From the NCBI GenBank assembly GCA_030835005.1, contig JAUQWT010000152.1, forward strand, positions 1-8,661: DNA of 8,661 bases, read 5' to 3'. Shown here one piece after another: positions 6,696 through 8,661 of this stretch (positions are counted from its first letter, which is position 1; every line of letters begins with the position of its first letter). The position numbers and the translations under genes are program-made. The DNA comes from Ignavibacteria bacterium (lineage in GTDB: Bacteria; Bacteroidota; Ignavibacteria; Tepidaquicellales; OLB5). The notes under the pieces were generated by a model. It saw nothing but the letters and a program-made list of their open reading frames with translations, was not told where the DNA came from and did not search any database.

Positions 6696-8138
6696 ATGAT
6701 GAAAATTAAACTAATCTCTTTGTTAAAAACCTTAAATAGCGCAGAACTAGAGAAGTTCGGTATGTATATCAAAACACCCCTGATCAACAAAAGAGAAACA
6801 TTATGCAGGTTGTTGGATGCAATAAAGCAATTTCATCCCGGATTTGATGACAAGTTGCTAACTAAAGAAAGACTATTTGAGAAGCTGTATGGACACAGGA
6901 TTTATAATGATGAGCTTATGCGAAACATGATCTCTAGGCTTTACAAACTGCTTGAAAATTATCTTTCATTTATTAATTTTGAACGGGACACATTTGAGCA
7001 ACAATACAGGCTTTTAGATGAGCTGAACATTCGCAGAAAGGAAAAGCTTTTCAAAATGAAATTAGCAAAAGTAAAGAAAAGTATTGACGAAACCATGGTT
7101 ATTGATCTGGATATTTTTCAGCACCGGCACAGACTAAGTACTATTGCGCTTCAGCATTTTTTCGCTTTTCCCTATCAGCCGGAAGTTGATATGAACTTAC
7201 TGCGGGATAGAGAAGAGACACTTGGGCAGTATTTTCTTGCTGATTTTCTGGATGTATATTCTATGATGGCGCATGATATGACCCTACATCCTCAAAAAAG
7301 ATATGACTTTGATCTTTATGAAAGCATTAGTTCTTATCTCTCTCAGAAATCTGAATTACAGGCAAATCATTTCTATCTGGATATAAATTATAATGTTATT
7401 CAACTACTGCTTATCCAGGATGATAAATACTATTACAAAACAAAAAACCTAATTAACCAAAACAGTTCGCAGCTTACAAGACAGGAGAAATCAAAACACT
7501 ATACTGCCCTTTTAAGTTATCTTCAGGCTAGGATATTTGAAGGAGACACTGCAAAACTGAGGGAAAAATTTGAACTTTACAGAGAAGCTTTTCAGAATGA
7601 AGGTGTATATCAAAATAACAATATTAAACATGCGGAAATTATACTTGCAGTAAATAACTGCTTGATGTTAAATGAAATCGCTCAGGCAGAAGAATTTGTT
7701 AATAATTATGCTGACGATACTGATGAATACTACAGATTAAGCACCAAGTATTATTGTATTGGGCTTATCGAATATTACAAAGGCAATTTCGAGACTGCAT
7801 TGTATAACTTATCAAAAGTCAATTATAATGATACATCTTTCAAAGGCCTTGTCAGAACACTAATGCTGATGATATATTTCAGCATGAATGACTCCGAAGG
7901 GTTCTTTTCGCTGGTCGACAGCTACAGACATTATCTGAAAACTACTCGCCGCTCGTCGCCGTATAATTATAATGTCAGCTCAAATTTTATCAACTTCACA
8001 ATAAGATTGTTTAAGGGAAGGGAAAACTTAGAAAAGTTTGATATATCCGGATTTAAAAAAGAATTAACTGAAACTAACCATATTGCGAGGAAGCAATGGC
8101 TCATACAGAAAGTGGAAGAATTAGAAGCCTGTAAATAA
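6696..8138 (+). CDS. Uncharacterised helical, TPR-like protein (copy B of a paralogous pair)
   Basis: The function is not recognised. The 480-residue protein is collinear with copy A (3709-5154) over its whole length. LSKV falls at residues 372-375 against 373-376 in copy A, and DSYRHYL at 408 against DSFRNYL at 409. The conserved N-terminal 92 residues include FLKSF-like LLKTL, FGMYIKTP, FHPGF, LLTKERLFEKLYG and YNDELMRNMISRLYKLLENYL. The middle is more diverged and lysine- and tyrosine-rich. A TPR-like helix pair lies near 352-375 (YYCIGLIEYYKGNFETALYN). There is no signal peptide or membrane span, so a cytoplasmic location is inferred. Two adjacent ATG codons (6696, 6699) could both serve. 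The first gives an exactly ungapped alignment with copy A. No Shine-Dalgarno sequence is evident. It diverges from the T9SS cargo gene at 5204-6532 across 163 bases and ends at a strong terminator. Low overall identity indicates an old duplication. Confidence 0.85.
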   Translation: MMKIKLISLLKTLNSAELEKFGMYIKTPLINKRETLCRLLDAIKQFHPGFDDKLLTKERLFEKLYGHRIYNDELMRNMISRLYKLLENYLSFINFERDTFEQQYRLLDELNIRRKEKLFKMKLAKVKKSIDETMVIDLDIFQHRHRLSTIALQHFFAFPYQPEVDMNLLRDREETLGQYFLADFLDVYSMMAHDMTLHPQKRYDFDLYESISSYLSQKSELQANHFYLDINYNVIQLLLIQDDKYYYKTKNLINQNSSQLTRQEKSKHYTALLSYLQARIFEGDTAKLREKFELYREAFQNEGVYQNNNIKHAEIILAVNNCLMLNEIAQAEEFVNNYADDTDEYYRLSTKYYCIGLIEYYKGNFETALYNLSKVNYNDTSFKGLVRTLMLMIYFSMNDSEGFFSLVDSYRHYLKTTRRSSPYNYNVSSNFINFTIRLFKGRENLEKFDISGFKKELTETNHIARKQWLIQKVEELEACK

Positions 8139-8166
8139 AAAAGGCACTCTTTTGGGAATGCCTTTT
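8139..8166. terminator. Bidirectional Rho-independent terminator
   Basis: AAAAGGCA and TGCCTTTT pair as an eight-base stem, extended by two more pairs after one mismatch, around a TTTTGG loop. An A run on one side and a T run on the other allow it to work for both the plus-strand gene ending at 8138 and the minus-strand pyrophosphatase gene ending at 8203. It begins directly after the TAA stop codon. Confidence 0.85.
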
Positions 8167-8173
8167 CATTAAA

Positions 8174-8196
8174 CCTGAAACCTGCTGCCTGAAACC
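8174..8196 (+). repeat. Nine-base direct repeat CCTGAAACC
   Basis: CCTGAAACC occurs at 8174-8182 and 8188-8196, separated by TGCTG, in the gap between the terminator and the end of the pyrophosphatase gene. It is probably non-functional intergenic sequence. Confidence 0.35.
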
Positions 8197-8202
8197 CTTT
8201 AT

Positions 8203-8661
8203 TTACACCTTCACAATTCTCATCTTGTAGAATGAACGCCATACAAAGTACAACGCAACTATAAAGAAGAATCCGCCTACATACGGAGCAGAAGCGCGGA
8301 ATGATTCTGAAATTGCCATTTCCATCGCTAACAAACCGAACAATGTTGTGAACTTAATTATAGGATTCAGTGCAACCGAAGACGTATCTTTGAACGGATC
8401 ACCAACAGTATCACCAATAATTGTTGCATCATGAAGCGGCGTATTCTTTTCTTTCAGGTCAACTTCAACAACTTTTTTCGCATTATCCCACGCGCCGCCG
8501 GCATTAGCCATAAACATTGCCTGGAACAGGCCAAACACCGCAATTGAAATCAGGAAGCTGATAAAAAATGCAACAGGCTCATTTGTTTTGCCCGGCGCAG
8601 AAAAGAATGCGAAAGCAAGCGCAAATGAAAAGATTGCGATAAATATGTTGAACATACCTGT
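8203..8661 (-). CDS. hppA: Membrane-bound ion-pumping pyrophosphatase, C-terminal part (cut by window edge)
   Basis: The frame stays open to the window edge, so this is the last 152 residues of a longer gene; family members usually have around 650-800. The family hydrolyses pyrophosphate in the inner membrane and pumps H+ or Na+ outward. The diagnostic C-terminal motif is present: MANAGGAWDNAKK, then HDATIIGDTVGDPFKDTSS. Its Asp, Asn and Lys residues match the third conserved acidic motif that binds Mg-pyrophosphate. About four membrane segments are visible, including FISFLISIAVFGLFQAMF and a final GGFFFIVALYFVW, followed by a short basic tail ending RIVKV. The residues that decide potassium dependence and the pumped ion lie upstream, outside the window, so neither can be called. 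It converges on the gene at 6696-8138 and shares the terminator between them. The ATG at 8655 is internal, not the gene start. Confidence 0.93.
   Translation of the reverse strand, partial: TGMFNIFIAIFSFALAFAFFSAPGKTNEPVAFFISFLISIAVFGLFQAMFMANAGGAWDNAKKVVEVDLKEKNTPLHDATIIGDTVGDPFKDTSSVALNPIIKFTTLFGLLAMEMAISESFRASAPYVGGFFFIVALYFVWRSFYKMRIVKV

Noticed and set aside
7967..8242. 91-codon minus-strand frame across the end of copy B
   Set aside because: It spans a strong bidirectional terminator and overlaps two well-supported genes; no domain is seen.
8655..8657. ATG at the right edge as the true start of the pyrophosphatase
   Set aside because: The frame remains open to the window end (Thr-Gly precede the Met), and the visible part is only the C-terminal portion of the family.
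1..8661. Defence system, mobile element, phage or CRISPR content
   Set aside because: I found no nuclease, transposase, integrase or toxin motifs and no regularly spaced repeats; the repeats present are protein-level propeller units and sorting domains.

Overview
The window looks like chromosomal DNA from a member of the Bacteroidota/Chlorobiota (FCB) group, most likely an Ignavibacteria-type bacterium. This is inferred from sequence traits only. Three predicted secreted proteins end in the same 79-residue type IX secretion (T9SS) sorting domain beginning YPNPFNP. All three have signal peptides with Gln just after the expected cleavage site. One promoter matches the Bacteroidota pattern TTTG-N20-TAnnTTTG. 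The DNA is AT-rich and densely coding. I see no RNA genes, insertion sequences, CRISPR arrays, plasmid or phage genes, and no gene-free stretch over 300 bases.

Layout. On the minus strand, two eight-unit SBBP-type beta-propeller proteins lie head to tail with a 41-base gap (1747-3519, then 35-1705), probably one operon. Divergent from them is a plus-strand gene of unknown function (3709-5154). It converges on a third minus-strand T9SS cargo gene (5204-6532), a seven-unit Rax2-like propeller, with a strong hairpin between them. Divergent from that cargo gene is a second plus-strand gene of unknown function (6696-8138). It is a full-length, collinear paralogue of the first. It converges across a bidirectional terminator on the 3' end of a membrane-bound pyrophosphatase gene (hppA, 8203 to beyond 8661), which the window edge cuts.

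How the parts may relate. The arrangement 'T9SS cargo gene(s) facing left, unknown helical protein facing right' occurs twice in a row, each pair sharing a short divergent promoter region (189 and 163 bases). The propellers are probably exported through Sec and T9SS to the cell surface or medium. The two unknown proteins have no signal peptide or membrane segment, so they should stay in the cytoplasm. Whether they act on the cargo, regulate it or are merely neighbours cannot be told from this window. The repeated pairing of an uncharacterised family with T9SS cargo is its most interesting lead. The pyrophosphatase is an ordinary energy-conservation gene and probably unrelated.
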